Source of the DNA: Lewinellaceae bacterium
GTDB taxonomy: Bacteria; Bacteroidota; Bacteroidia; Chitinophagales; Saprospiraceae
Direction of reading: 5' to 3'
Assembly (NCBI GenBank): GCA_016711435.1
Contig: JADJSY010000026.1
Span: forward strand, 32,908-96,907
DNA: 64,000 nucleotides
A program made the position numbers and the translations under genes. Each line of letters begins with the position of its first letter. Positions within the stretch are counted from its first letter, which is position 1. Under the pieces are notes generated by a model. That model searched no databases, was not told the DNA's origin, and worked only from the letters and a program-made list of their open reading frames with translations. Of the stretch, positions 35,771 through 45,160 are shown in pieces.

Positions 35771-37054
35771 ATGCGCGAATGTCATTTTCCGATGACGAAA
35801 AGTTTTCAACCCGGTATATTATTTTGCTGCATGATACAAACGAAACAGGTTGGTACAACGTGGCTTTTCCGTCTCTATGCAGCGCTTTTTGTCATGCTGC
35901 CCTGGTCGCTGGATATTGCCCCCGGCAGTTGGCATATCCGCCTGCCTTCGGAGGCGCTTACTTTGTTCATTGGGCTTTCACTGCTTTGGTTTGTCTGGCA
36001 GCAACCCGCCCTGTTGCGCACCATCCGGTACAGGCAGATATTGATTGCGGCGGTTATCGCCTGGATGGTTTGGCTGACCTTCAGTATGTTTTGTTCCACC
36101 ATGCCGTTGGTGTCTTTCAAATACTGGCTGGTCGATGCAGGACAATGGTGGGTATTTTTCGCTGGGATACTTTTGTTTCCGGGTTGGTGGCGGAGATTAC
36201 TTCCTTTTTTTATCTGTTCGATGGGTGTCGTCGTCGTATACACGCTTGCACACCATTATCAATACGATTTTCGGGCCGACCAATCTATGCTGGCGCCGAT
36301 GCCTTTTTTCCCCGATCACACCCTTTATAGTGCAATTTTGGTGATGTTATTGCCCATTTTGCCGTTTCTTTTTAAAAAGCATCGTGCTTCGGGGTTCGCT
36401 GTTTTGTTTTTTACCGGGCTTCTTTTCGCTAATTGCCGCGCTGCCTGGTTGTCACTGATGGCAGGGTTGTTCCTGCTCATCCCGTTTGTTTTTCACAATA
36501 AATGGAAATGGCTGGTGCTGCTTGCCTGCCTTGCGATCGTTGCAGGAGCACTCATGCAGGATAGGATAAAAGAAAAGATCAGCCATGACGTGTCATCCCT
36601 CGAACGGTTCAATCGTTATTCCTCCGCTTTGCGCATGGCGAATTCCCGGCCACTTACCGGCTTCGGGCCGGGCACTTTTCAATTCAGGTATATAACTTTT
36701 CAGCAAGCGGATGAAATGACACGTATTAGTATAACTGATCCGGAAAAAGATATTCGTCCCGATCAATTCGGGCGCGGCGGCGGCGCGCACTCCGAATATT
36801 TCCAGGCGCTGGCCGAAAACGGGTGGCCTGGTCTCTTCTTTTGGCTCGTGCTGGTTTGCGCTACTGTCTACAAAGGCGTCGGGATGTACCTGTCCGGTCA
36901 AAACAATGAACACCGATGGTTGATGCTCGCGGTTACCTTTAGCCTGCTGACGCTGTTTTTACATACCCTGTTCAATAATTTCCTGCACGATGGACGGGTC
37001 GCGATGTTGTTCTGGGGGCAGGTCGCCTGGCTGATGAACAGGGATGAGGAATGA
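35771..37054 (+). CDS. O-antigen ligase/Wzy-type polymerase family membrane protein
   Basis: 427 residues with about ten membrane helices and one large periplasmic loop. The central helices (TGLLFANCRAAWLSLMAGLFLL) and the loop region RMANSRPLTGFGPGTFQF followed by HSEYFQALAENGWPGLFFWL match the Wzy_C (O-antigen ligase) pattern, in which the conserved G-x-G-x-G and H-(S/N) residues line the active site. Such proteins join polysaccharide to lipid A or polymerise repeat units at the periplasmic face. Start at ATG 35771; the ATG at 35831 (MIQTKQVG) is an equally plausible start. No other polysaccharide genes lie next to it. The last codons (AGG GAT GAG GAA TGA) are repeat words. Confidence 0.85.
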   Translation: MRECHFPMTKSFQPGILFCCMIQTKQVGTTWLFRLYAALFVMLPWSLDIAPGSWHIRLPSEALTLFIGLSLLWFVWQQPALLRTIRYRQILIAAVIAWMVWLTFSMFCSTMPLVSFKYWLVDAGQWWVFFAGILLFPGWWRRLLPFFICSMGVVVVYTLAHHYQYDFRADQSMLAPMPFFPDHTLYSAILVMLLPILPFLFKKHRASGFAVLFFTGLLFANCRAAWLSLMAGLFLLIPFVFHNKWKWLVLLACLAIVAGALMQDRIKEKISHDVSSLERFNRYSSALRMANSRPLTGFGPGTFQFRYITFQQADEMTRISITDPEKDIRPDQFGRGGGAHSEYFQALAENGWPGLFFWLVLVCATVYKGVGMYLSGQNNEHRWLMLAVTFSLLTLFLHTLFNNFLHDGRVAMLFWGQVAWLMNRDEE

Positions 37055-37158
37055 GGGATGACCGAATGACCGACATAAGAGGGAGGCATAACGCTCGGTC
37101 ATTCCTCATTCCTCATTCCTGTTAGTCACGCTCGGTCATCCCTCATTCCTCATCCCTC
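37043..37158. repeat. TGAGGAATGAGGGATGA inverted repeat providing stop codons on both sides
   Basis: Left arm GGGATGAGGAATGAGGGATGA (37043-37062), middle GACCGAATGACCG...CGGTCATTCC, right arms CATTCCTCATTCCTC and CATCCCTCATTCCTCATCCC up to 37158. The stop codon of the O-antigen ligase (37052-37054) and of the convergent Fe-S gene (37150-37152) both lie within the words. Confidence 0.8.
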
Positions 37159-38488
37159 TACACGCACGGTGCGCATTTGCTCCGTGCGCTGGTCCATATC
37201 TTCGCCCGCCCCTTCGAGCCGCAGCACCCCGCGCGGGCATACTGCCGAACAAACGCCGCAACCCACACAACTGGCACGTACAATATCCTGGCCTTTTTGG
37301 GCGTATGCGCGCACATCGATCCCCATTTCACAATAGGTGGAGCAATTGCCGCAACTAATGCACTGACCGCCGTTGGTAGTAATCCTGAATTTTGATTTTT
37401 TTCGCTGAAACAAACCCAGAATAGCAGCCTGCGGACACCCGAACCGGCACCATACCCTGCTGCCCATAATCGGGTAAAAACCGACACCGACCACCCCGCT
37501 GAACGCCATACCGATGATGTAACCGTATGCCGTGGAATACGCCTGTGAAAAACTGCCCAATACACCGCCCTGTTGCCAGGAATTTACCCAGAGTAACCCT
37601 GTCATCAATATGACCGCAACCAACACGCCGTGGATCATCCAGCGCTCTATCTTCCAGGCTTTCAGGCTTTTATCCGACAAGTGTCGGAACGGGTCGCCGG
37701 CAGTTTCCGCCAGTCCGCCGCAGCCGCATACCCAGGAGCAGTACCATCTTTTGCCAAAAAAGTAGGTCAGCACGGGCGTGCCCACAAAAGTCATCAAAGC
37801 GCTAAAAGCGATAAAATAGACGCTGATACTCGTAGCAGAGCCGTAGTATTGAACCGCGCCGGGCGAGCCGTAATAATCTTTCAAAGGCCAGAAATAGGTA
37901 AAATAGTATTCCGGCTGACTCATGACCTGCAAAAAGGCGGGAATGAGGAATGAAAACCGGTCTGGAAAACATCACGGAAATGGTTCGGATGATCTGGTAG
38001 CGATTGTGCCGGTATTTGTAAATAAATTTGATGCCCAGCGCCAGCACCGAAAAGGTGTACAAAGAGCCGTACACAAACCATTTATCGGCAGGTTTTTGCC
38101 GCAATGCCTGGCTCAGGGGTGAAAATAATTGGGTCAGCCCGGTCAGCCAGTTTTCAGGACAGAAATACAGAACGGTATAAAAACCTGTGATGATGATGGC
38201 CAGCAACCAGCCCCATACGCCGCGGGCGGAGAGGCTTTTAAACCAGACGCCGTTGTTTTTGATGCCTTCCGGCTTGTTCAGGTATTCTTCGCGGACAAAT
38301 ACCAATACGCCCGCCAGCATCAATCCCAGAGACAGGCTCAAAACGGGCACCGGGTAGAAGGCGTTTTGGGCTGCCCACACCAGCAGAAGCAGCACGGCGC
38401 CCAAACCCGCCAGAGCCAGCGCTATTTTTTGTTTGCCCGTTGTCAGGCTTGGGTTGGGATTGGCTATGGAAAGGGATGGATTTTTCAT
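37150..38488 (-). pseudogene. Membrane 4Fe-4S binding protein (NapH/NosR-like), two nearby frameshifts
   Basis: 38488-37985 gives four to five membrane helices ending YRHNRYQIIRTISVMF; 37932-37150 continues SQPEYYFTYFWPLK with further helices, the cysteine cluster RWYCSWVCGCGGLAE, CRFGCPQAAILG, and two ferredoxin-type sites CISCGNCSTYC and CVGCGVCSAVCP. Between them (37925-37970) a missing T in the T run and then an extra base give the reading MFFQTGF / SFLIPAFLQVMSQP, restoring one protein of about 445 residues. Likely an electron-transfer membrane protein working with the FAD oxidoreductase just upstream. The two compensating indels in T runs look like sequence errors. The stop codon lies within repeat words. 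Confidence 0.8.
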
Positions 38489-38519
38489 TTATGTATATCG
38501 AGCAAGATAGTTTAGATCA

Positions 38520-38580
38520 AATTATTTGCAAATGCTTGATTATCAGCACAGAGAATCAATAACTAATAACGGATAACTAC
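38520..38580 (+). repeat. Core-plus-tail TTATC element between Fe-S and FAD genes
   Basis: Core TTGCAAATGCTTGATTATC plus AGCAC, tail AATCAATAACTAATAACGG and ATAACTAC ending three bases from the FAD gene stop codon (38584). Splits what otherwise looks like a minus-strand two-gene unit. Confidence 0.75.
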
Positions 38581-38583
38581 TTT

Positions 38584-39927
38584 TTATCCGTGTTGCAGGA
38601 ACCTCAGCACCGCCGGAAGCCCCCGTTTTTGTTGCAATGTCAGGTTTTTGCCGGTCTGCCGGTTATAAGTGGCCACGAGGTCTTTTTCGTGTTGCGGGTG
38701 GAATTCCGGGTCAAAATTGGCCAATCCTAGTTTTTGTAACACCTGTTCGATATGGGTTCCCTGTCGCAACCATTTCTCACATACTTCATGGCGATAACGC
38801 ACCCCCATGAGGTTGAAACCTGCAATACGTCCACTGCTCGTTTCGTAGGTAAGGCGAATACTCCTTTTGCCATCCGGGTGTTCCCAGTAAACGGTCGAGT
38901 GGCCTTCCGGCAGTTGCGCCCGGATGTCGCCGTACACCTGGTATTCGATGTCAAAAAATTTGGCGGAGTTGAACCAGATGCCCGGATCATAAGCCGTACG
39001 GTGGCCGGTAATGGTGTGCGCCACCGTTTCGCCCATCATCCGCCCGGTGTACCAGATGGCTTCGATGGGGCGGCGGCCAGGGCGCGGCTGCCGCAGCTCC
39101 GCGCAATCGCCGATGGCATACACATCGGGCAGGTTGGTTTCCAGAAATTCGTTGACAAGAATACCCCGGTTGGTTTCGAGTTCACTTTTTTGTACAAACC
39201 CGATATTGGGGCTGACACCCACCGTGAGGCCTACAAAACCACAGTCGATGCGATCTCCTTTGCCGGTTATCACGGCCCCGCATTTTTGCCCGCTGCTGTC
39301 CGGCACAATTTCTTTCAATTCGGTTTCCAGCTGCAAATCAATATGGTGTTCTTTCAGGTGCCGCGACACCATGGCCGATTCTTCCGGCGGGAGAATATTG
39401 TTCCAGAAATCGCTTTCGCGCACCAGAAAGGAAACGGAAATGCCACGCGAATGGAACATTTCTGCCATCTCCACGCCGATGAGTCCGCCGCCGACCACTA
39501 CGGCCTGCTGCAAACCCGGGCTGTGGCGTTCCATCGCTTCCAGGTCCTGGAAACTGTACAATCCGTGTACGCCTTCCAAATCCTGCCCCGGCCAGCCGAA
39601 TTTATTGGATTTTGAACCTAAAGACAGCACTAATTTGTCATAATCAATCGCCTCGCCTTGTGTAGTGAATAATTTTTTCGATGAAAAATCAATCCGCTCG
39701 ATCCGCGCACGCAGCAGTTGGATGCGATTTTTTTCCCAAAACCAGGACTCGTAAGGTTGCGTGTCCCGAAAGCGCATGTGGCCCATGTAGATGTACATCA
39801 GGGCGGTACGGCTGAAAAAATGATCCGTTTCGTCGGAAATGACCGTAATATCGTAATCGCTGCGCTTTCGGATATACCGGGCGGCGGTAATGCCGCTGAT
39901 GCCGTTGCCGAGGATGACTATTTTCAT
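38584..39927 (-). CDS. FAD-dependent pyridine nucleotide-disulfide oxidoreductase
   Basis: 447 residues. FAD motif VILGNGISGITAARYI at the N-terminus; NAD(P) motif AVVVGGGLIGVEMAEMF near residue 150; second FAD motif LPDVYAIGDCAEL near 285. No redox-active CxxC is seen, so it belongs with the ferredoxin/rubredoxin reductase- and NirB-like group. RTALMYIYMG near residue 45 is typical of Bacteroidota members. Upstream of the membrane Fe-S gene on the same strand, suggesting electron transfer from NAD(P)H to the Fe-S protein. Partner unknown. Confidence 0.88.
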   Translation of the reverse strand: MKIVILGNGISGITAARYIRKRSDYDITVISDETDHFFSRTALMYIYMGHMRFRDTQPYESWFWEKNRIQLLRARIERIDFSSKKLFTTQGEAIDYDKLVLSLGSKSNKFGWPGQDLEGVHGLYSFQDLEAMERHSPGLQQAVVVGGGLIGVEMAEMFHSRGISVSFLVRESDFWNNILPPEESAMVSRHLKEHHIDLQLETELKEIVPDSSGQKCGAVITGKGDRIDCGFVGLTVGVSPNIGFVQKSELETNRGILVNEFLETNLPDVYAIGDCAELRQPRPGRRPIEAIWYTGRMMGETVAHTITGHRTAYDPGIWFNSAKFFDIEYQVYGDIRAQLPEGHSTVYWEHPDGKRSIRLTYETSSGRIAGFNLMGVRYRHEVCEKWLRQGTHIEQVLQKLGLANFDPEFHPQHEKDLVATYNRQTGKNLTLQQKRGLPAVLRFLQHG

Positions 39928-39944
39928 AAGGTAGAATTGAGTTG

Positions 39945-40422
39945 ATAGTAAAAAGGCAAAAATTCAAAGGGCAAAAAGCAAAAGGCTCCGTTCAAGTATA
40001 CGAAACAAACCATGCATTGGTTTTACTTGATAAACTGACAATCAAGACGATGTTTTTGCAGAAATTTATCCACCTATTTTTTTGGCTGATAAGTTGTATG
40101 AAAAGAACAGAACAAATGAACACGGATGTTTTATGTAATGATACACGCATATTCGCGCTTCGAACGCTCGTAGGAATAATTGCAACGCGGATTTTCGGAC
40201 AAATGGAACGCAGATTGGACACGGATTTTCCCGATTTAGAGTTGACCTGCTTTTTTCCTAAAAATGAACATTACTTAATCCGAGTCAACTCTAAATCGGG
40301 AAAATCCGCGTAAATCTGCGTCATCCGTCCGATCCGCGTTGCAATTATTCCTACGAGCGCGAAGCGCGAAAATCCGTGTCTCATCCATTTAATCCGTGTT
40401 CCAAAATCCCATACCACCAAAA
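39945..40422. repeat. Large ACGGATT-word inverted repeat and AAAAGGCAAAA words
   Basis: Near the FAD gene start (39950-39990) are AAAAAGGCAAAAATTCAAAGGGCAAAA words. From 40154 to 40368 a long inverted repeat has arms of about 90 bases: CGCGCTTCG, CTCGTAGGAATAATTGCAACGCGG, ACGCAGATT, GGATTTTCCCGATTTAGAG against their complements, with only small gaps. Flanking words AACACGGATG and AATCCGTGTCTCATCC extend it to about 40115-40403. No credible gene in this 495-base gap. Confidence 0.8.
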
Positions 40423-41464
40423 TCAATTCCCCAATTCCTTGATCGCCAGCCAGCTCATCAGTCCCATACCCGTTTCCAGGGCCGACTCATCCACATCAAA
40501 GGTGCTGGTGTGCAGGGGCGACTGAATGCCACGTTCAGGATTACCCGTGCCAAGGCGGTAGAAACAGGCCGGCATGGCTTGTGCGAAATAAGCGGCCCAT
40601 ACTTTTTGCGATGCTTTCGGCCATTTTTTTCATCCGTTTATGGGCTTCGCTGCGCCATTTTTCGTGCATGGTACGGAAAGTGCCTTCCAATTTCACCTCA
40701 TTCGGAATGATATTCGTGGCGCCGCCGGTTGTGTTGATTTTCCCGAAAGTCAGTACGGAAGGAATGGCCGGATCGGCGTAGCGGCTGATGATCTGTTGCA
40801 GGGCAACAATAATCTGGGCCGTGATGACAACCGGGTCGATGCACTCCTGCGGCATGGCGCCATGTCCGCCTTTTCCTTTTACCGTGACATAAATCTCATC
40901 GGAAGAAGCCATATAAATGCCTGGTTTCAGGCCTATCAACCCGGCGCGCAGCGGCGGGTGTACGTGCTGGCCGAAAATACTAACCGGTTTCGGGCGCTCC
41001 AAAACGCCTTCTTTTATCATAATGGAAGCGCCGCCCGGTAGTTTTTCTTCGCCAGGCTGGAAAATACATTTCACGGTGCCTTCGAATCGATCGCGCAGTT
41101 CGTGCAGAATACGGGCCGTGCCCAACAGGGAAGCGGTATGCACATCGTGGCCACAGGCATGCATGATTCCGGCTCGCTGACTTTTGTAGGCGACCTGGTT
41201 GGTTTCCTGAATAGGCAGCGCGTCCATATCGGCGCGCAGTGCGACTACTTTTTTCTTCGGGTTGCGGCCTTTTATAAGCGCTACCACGCCGTTTTCCGCC
41301 ACACCATGCCGGTGCTCGATGCCGAGTTCCTGTAGCCGAGCGGCAATATACCGGCCTGTTTGAACTTCTTCAAAAGACAATTCTGGATGCTGGTGCAGGT
41401 AGCGGCGTTGTTCGATACTGTTGGGGTAATACTGGCGGGCAAGTTCCTGGATACGTTCTTTCAT
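40423..41464 (-). pseudogene. M20 family amidohydrolase/peptidase, internal deletion plus frameshift
   Basis: From the ATG at 41464 the protein is normal to about residue 290: LHQHPELSFEEV, RADMDALPIQE, MHACGHDVHTASLLG (metal ligands), QPGEEKLPGGASIMI (catalytic Glu) and the lid domain (GGHGAMPQECIDPVV). After ESIAKSMG the frame changes near 40595 and continues, in the frame ending at 40423, as AAYFAQAMPACFYRLGTGN and SPLHTSTFDVDESAL, the family C-terminus. Some 60-75 residues that normally lie between are missing. Hippurate hydrolase/amidohydrolase type; removes acyl groups from amino acids. Starts two bases after the preceding gene, so co-transcribed. Confidence 0.82.
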
Positions 41465-41466
41465 AA

Positions 41467-42052
41467 TTAATTATTCATCTTCCGTTGTTGTGCCGTGTGG
41501 ATAAAACGCCTGATATGCTGTTGACAAAGCCACAGGTGCCGCATTTCCCCGACGATCAGTATCAATATACCCAAAAGTAGCAAGAGGTTGTGGGCAAATT
41601 GAACGTTGGCGTGGTATTTACTGAAAAACGGCGCCACAACAAAAATTTCAAAGGCAATAAAGGCGGCGGTGAACAACAGAAGGCCCACTGCAAAAGCCCG
41701 TATCCGCATGAGCCATCCGGGTTTTTGACGCAGGAGGCATTTTTCCCACAGTTTTTTTGCAAAAACAGAGGCTTCAGGGCTGATTTTGACGAGTTCCTGC
41801 AAAATATGAGCGGCCTTCGGGTACTCCTGCAACTGGTATAAAGATGCTGCTTTTGCCAGCAATGTTTTGGTGTACAAGTCTTCTCCACCCCAGGATTCCA
41901 CATTTTGAATAATAATGGTCTCTAAAAGGAAATCGCACATGACAAGGTGCTTCTAAACGTTCGTAATAACGCGCAATACCGTGGTAATCCGTCGCTTCAA
42001 TGGCTTTGAAGTTGCGGTATATCTTTAATCGGTATGCAGGCAGATAATTCAT
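41467..42052 (-). pseudogene. Unrecognised membrane protein, one frameshift
   Basis: The N-terminal piece from the ATG at 42052 (MNYLPAYRLKIYRNFKAIEA, YHGIARYYERLE) runs into the wrong frame near 41958; the second frame continues HLVMCDFLLETIIIQNVES. Together they make about 195 residues: a helical, TPR-like first part (LAKAASLYQLQEYPKAAHIL) and two C-terminal membrane helices (FAVGLLLFTAAFIAFEIFVV; LLLLLGILILIVGEMR). The shorter ORF starting at 41940 alone would lack the N-terminus. No family recognised. First gene of a unit with the M20 peptidase. Confidence 0.55.
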
Positions 42053-42193
42053 ATGCCGTCATCATTTTTCAAGCAGCCGAAGATACGGCAGATTCAAATA
42101 CGGAAAAGGCAAAATTGCAAAAAGCAATGTAAAACGATGCGTTACAGAAGATTTAGTATTCACTAATTTTACACAACTGCTTCAGACAAGTTT

Positions 42194-42832
42194 TTATAAA
42201 AAAGGGTTGTACTCTTTCTCGTGCCGGATGGTTGTGGTCGGGCCGTGCCCCGGGTACACCAGGGTGTGATCCGGCAATGTAAACAATTGACTGCGAATGC
42301 TTTCCAGTAGTGTTGCCATGTTGCCCCCCGGCAAATCCGCCCGCCCGATACTTTCCAAAAACAAGACGTCGCCTGCCAGAATAAAATCTGCTTCCCGGCA
42401 ATAGAACGACAAACTGGCAGGTGAATGACCCGGTGTAAACAGGATTTCCAGACGGGTATTGCCAAATTGCAGCACATCGCCCGCTTCCAGGAACTTGCCG
42501 GGCATGGGCGATGACTGGGCGCCGATGATACCATACATCTGGCAAGTCTGTTCAAAACGTTCCAGAAACACCACCTCCTTATGGTGCGCTTCCAACTCCA
42601 GCCCCCAGGTGCGCGCCACAAAAGCATTGCCGAATACGTGATCGAGGTGACAGTGGGTATTCACCAAACGCACCGGATGCAGCTTGTTTTCCCGGATAAA
42701 ATCTTCCAGCGTCGACCTTTCTTCTGCCGTAAAACAACCCGGATCAAAAATGGCGCAGTCGCCCGTTTCGTCATAAACGACGTAGGTGTTTTCTGCAAAC
42801 GGATTAAATTCAAAAACCTGTACCTGTGTCAT
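42194..42832 (-). CDS. MBL-fold metallo-hydrolase (glyoxalase II-like)
   Basis: 212 residues. THCHLDHVFGN is the HxHxDH zinc motif; TPGHSPASLSFYC, FILAGDVLF and YPGHGPTTTIRHEK supply the remaining ligands. Compact size and the ENTYVVYDETGDCAIFDPG start place it with the YcbL/hydroxyacylglutathione-hydrolase-like group, which hydrolyses thioesters such as S-lactoylglutathione or related substrates. Cytoplasmic, ATG at 42832. The gap of 141 bases behind it has no gene, only a few AAAAGGCAAAATTGC words. Confidence 0.88.
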   Translation of the reverse strand: MTQVQVFEFNPFAENTYVVYDETGDCAIFDPGCFTAEERSTLEDFIRENKLHPVRLVNTHCHLDHVFGNAFVARTWGLELEAHHKEVVFLERFEQTCQMYGIIGAQSSPMPGKFLEAGDVLQFGNTRLEILFTPGHSPASLSFYCREADFILAGDVLFLESIGRADLPGGNMATLLESIRSQLFTLPDHTLVYPGHGPTTTIRHEKEYNPFL

Positions 42833-42847
42833 TGCTTGATTTTGTGT

Positions 42848-43039
42848 TTGGTGTTTGGTGTTTCGTGTTTAGGGGTGCTTCGCCCTTGGCCGTGTATAGT
42901 GTTTGGTGTTTAGTGTTTAGGGCGCTTCGCCTTTGGCATTAGTTGATAAATGCCGGGTGCGATTATTTTCGGTTCAAAAAATATCATAAGCCAAAGGCGA
43001 AGACCCCTAAACACCAAACACTATACACGAAACACCAAC
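42848..43039. repeat. GTGTTTGGTGTTTAG inverted repeat with CTTCGCCTTTGGC modules
   Basis: Left side holds two units of GTGTTTGG/GTGTTTAG words, each followed by GGGGTGCTTCGCCC or GGGCGCTTCGCC and TTTGGC. Right side is GCCAAAGGCGAAG, CCCCTAAACACC, AAACACTATACACG, AAACACCAAC, ending at the epimerase stop codon (43040) with no bases between. Confidence 0.85.
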
Positions 43040-44041
43040 TTATATTACCTGAAAACCATGCACATAAGGGTCATCGTCGTCCAGGATAATCGTATTATAA
43101 CCGGTTACCATAGCCCATCCTTCAATGGAAGGGCGAATAGCGGGTTTTCCAGCGACGCTTATTTCTTCTTCAATCCGGCCCGTAAATGTAGAACCGATAA
43201 TGCTTTCGTGCACAAATTCCTGTCCGGGTTTCAGCCGACCCTGGGCGTACCATTGTGCCATTCGGGCGCTGGTGCCGGTGCCGCAGGGCGATCGGTCGAT
43301 CGCTTTGTCGCCGTAGAAAACAGCGTTTCGGGCCGTAGAGTTTTGATCCAACGGCTCCCCCGTCCATAAAATATGGCTAAGTCCGCGAATGGTTTCGTTT
43401 TCAGGGTGGATGAATGAATGTGTTTCTTTGATCCGTTGCCGCATGACCCGGCTCCAGGCCACAAGTTGTTCGGCGCGAAAATGCTGCAAACCTGGAAAAT
43501 TCGCCTGCGGATCCACAATCGCGTAAAAATTGCCGCCATAAGCCACATCTACCTGCAACAAGCCGAGATCGGGGCATTCGACGTTTATTTTTTCCGCCGC
43601 CAGATAAGCAGGTACATTGGTCAGCCGTACGGATTTCACTTTTTTACCTTCCTGTTCATAACGAACCAGTATCAGTCCCGCAGGTGTTTCGAGGCGCAAA
43701 TGGCCGGGCTGCCGGGGCGTAACGAGGCCCTGTTCTATGGCAATAGTGACGGTGCCGATGGTCCCGTGCCCGCACATGGGCAGGCAACCGCTCGTTTCGA
43801 TAAAAAGCACCGCGACGTCATTGGCCGGGTCGTGCGGGGGGTACAAAATGCTGCCGCTCATCATATCATGTCCGCGCGGCTCGAACATCAATCCGCGCCG
43901 AATCCAGTCGTATTCCAGCAAAAAATGCTGCCGTTTTTCGCTCATGTTATTTCCATGCAGGACTGGGCCGCCGCCTGCTACCAGCCGGACGGGATTGCCG
44001 CAGGTGTGGGCATCGATGCAGAAAAAGGTTTTGACTGACAT
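43040..44041 (-). CDS. 4-Hydroxyproline epimerase (proline racemase family)
   Basis: 333 residues. Both catalytic cysteines are present: SGCLPMCGHGTIGTV and DRSPCGTGTSARMA. Two Cys mark an epimerase/racemase; the related trans-3-hydroxyproline dehydratases have Thr or Ser in one position. FCIDAHTCGNPVRLV at the N-terminus fits hydroxyproline epimerases, which convert trans-4-hydroxy-L-proline to the cis-D form in collagen or hydroxyproline breakdown. The other pathway enzymes are not in the window. ATG at 44041. Framed on both sides by GTGTTTGG-type repeats. Confidence 0.9.
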   Translation of the reverse strand: MSVKTFFCIDAHTCGNPVRLVAGGGPVLHGNNMSEKRQHFLLEYDWIRRGLMFEPRGHDMMSGSILYPPHDPANDVAVLFIETSGCLPMCGHGTIGTVTIAIEQGLVTPRQPGHLRLETPAGLILVRYEQEGKKVKSVRLTNVPAYLAAEKINVECPDLGLLQVDVAYGGNFYAIVDPQANFPGLQHFRAEQLVAWSRVMRQRIKETHSFIHPENETIRGLSHILWTGEPLDQNSTARNAVFYGDKAIDRSPCGTGTSARMAQWYAQGRLKPGQEFVHESIIGSTFTGRIEEEISVAGKPAIRPSIEGWAMVTGYNTIILDDDDPYVHGFQVI

Positions 44042-44045
44042 TTTT

Positions 44046-44283
44046 TAGGTGTTTGGTGTATAGTGTTTAGTGTTTGGGGGTGCTTTGCCTTTGGCCATGT
44101 ATCGTGTTTGGTGTGTAGTGTTTGGTGTTTGGGGGTGCTTCGCCTTTGGTATGGGAATATTTTTTGGGCGAAACACCGCATTGTTGCCAAAGGTGAACGC
44201 CCTAAACACCAAATACCATACATTAAACACGATACATGGCCAAAGGCGAAGCACCTCCAAACACCAAACACTACACACCAAAC
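44046..44283. repeat. Second GTGTTTGGTGTTTAG inverted repeat
   Basis: Left arm: GGTGTTTGGTGTATAGTG words, GGGGGTGCTTTGCCTTTGGCC, a second set and GGGGGTGCTTCGCCTTTGG. Right arm: CCAAAGGTGAACGCCC, TAAACACCAAATACC, then GGCCAAAGGCGAAGC and ACCTCCAAACACCAAACAC. Middle AATATTTTTTGGGCGAAACACC. The right arm encodes the last residues and the stop codon of truC (GTG TTT GGT GTG TAG). Confidence 0.85.
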
Positions 44284-44975
44284 ACGACATTCATTGCCCT
44301 CAAAAACTCCGCATCCGGTTCGGCTTCCAGGCAAAGCGGTTCACCTGAAACGGGGTGTTGAATATTTAATTGCCGGGCGTGCAGCAGCAGGCGGGTGATA
44401 CCGAATTGCTCGCGAAAGTACTTGTTATGTTTCACATCGCCATGACGGGGGTCGCCGATGATGGGGTGTCGCAGGTGCGCAAAATGTTTCCTGATTTGGT
44501 GCCGCCGACCTGTTTCCGGTTCCACTTCCACTAAGGAAAAACGGGCGGTGGAATAGCGCAATCCGATCGCCATATCCGTGGTAACCTGTTTCAATTTTTT
44601 GTAATAGGTGATGGCCTGTACCAGACCTTTGCCTGATTCCTCGTCTGCCAGCGGGTAATCGATGGTCTGTTCATCCTGCACAAACCCTCTGACAAGCGCT
44701 ATGTATTTCTTCCCCAGTGATTTATCCATAAACTGCTGTCCGAGTGCCGCTGCCGCTTCGGTCGTTTTACCAAACAACAATACACCGGAAGTGGCCCGAT
44801 CGAGCCGGTGCGCCGGAAACAGCCGCGGACCGATTTGGTCGCGCAACAATTGCAGCACAAACACGCGGTCTTCGCTCAGGCGGCTGCGATGCACCAGGAT
44901 GCCCGGCGGTTTGTTGATCGCAATGATGTCGGCATCTTCGTACAAAATTTCAAAAGTGGTAGCGGTTTCGGCCAT
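44271..44975 (-). CDS. truC: tRNA pseudouridine(65) synthase TruC-like, RluA family
   Basis: 234 residues from the ATG at 44975 (MAETATTFEILYEDADIIA). The open frame runs on through the artefactual poly-C tract as poly-Gly/Pro, which is not coding. HRLDRATSGVLLFGK contains the catalytic Asp; GRRHQIRKHFAHLRHPIIGD and HGD match TruC closely, and VHRSRLSEDR after NKPPGIL is TruC-specific. Modifies U65 of tRNA (by family). The promoter region is lost in the poly-G/poly-C tract. The last residues VVFGV and the stop are encoded by repeat words, so the true C-terminus may vary between strains. Confidence 0.88.
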   Translation of the reverse strand: MAETATTFEILYEDADIIAINKPPGILVHRSRLSEDRVFVLQLLRDQIGPRLFPAHRLDRATSGVLLFGKTTEAAAALGQQFMDKSLGKKYIALVRGFVQDEQTIDYPLADEESGKGLVQAITYYKKLKQVTTDMAIGLRYSTARFSLVEVEPETGRRHQIRKHFAHLRHPIIGDPRHGDVKHNKYFREQFGITRLLLHARQLNIQHPVSGEPLCLEAEPDAEFLRAMNVVFGV

Positions 44976-44990
44976 GCGGTAAAGGTAGAA

Positions 44991-45160
<170 letters not shown>

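Noticed and set aside
42848..44283. CRISPR array from regularly repeated GTGTTTGG words
   Set aside because: Words are 7-8 bases, degenerate, without spacers of constant length, mirrored as a hairpin, and no cas genes are present.
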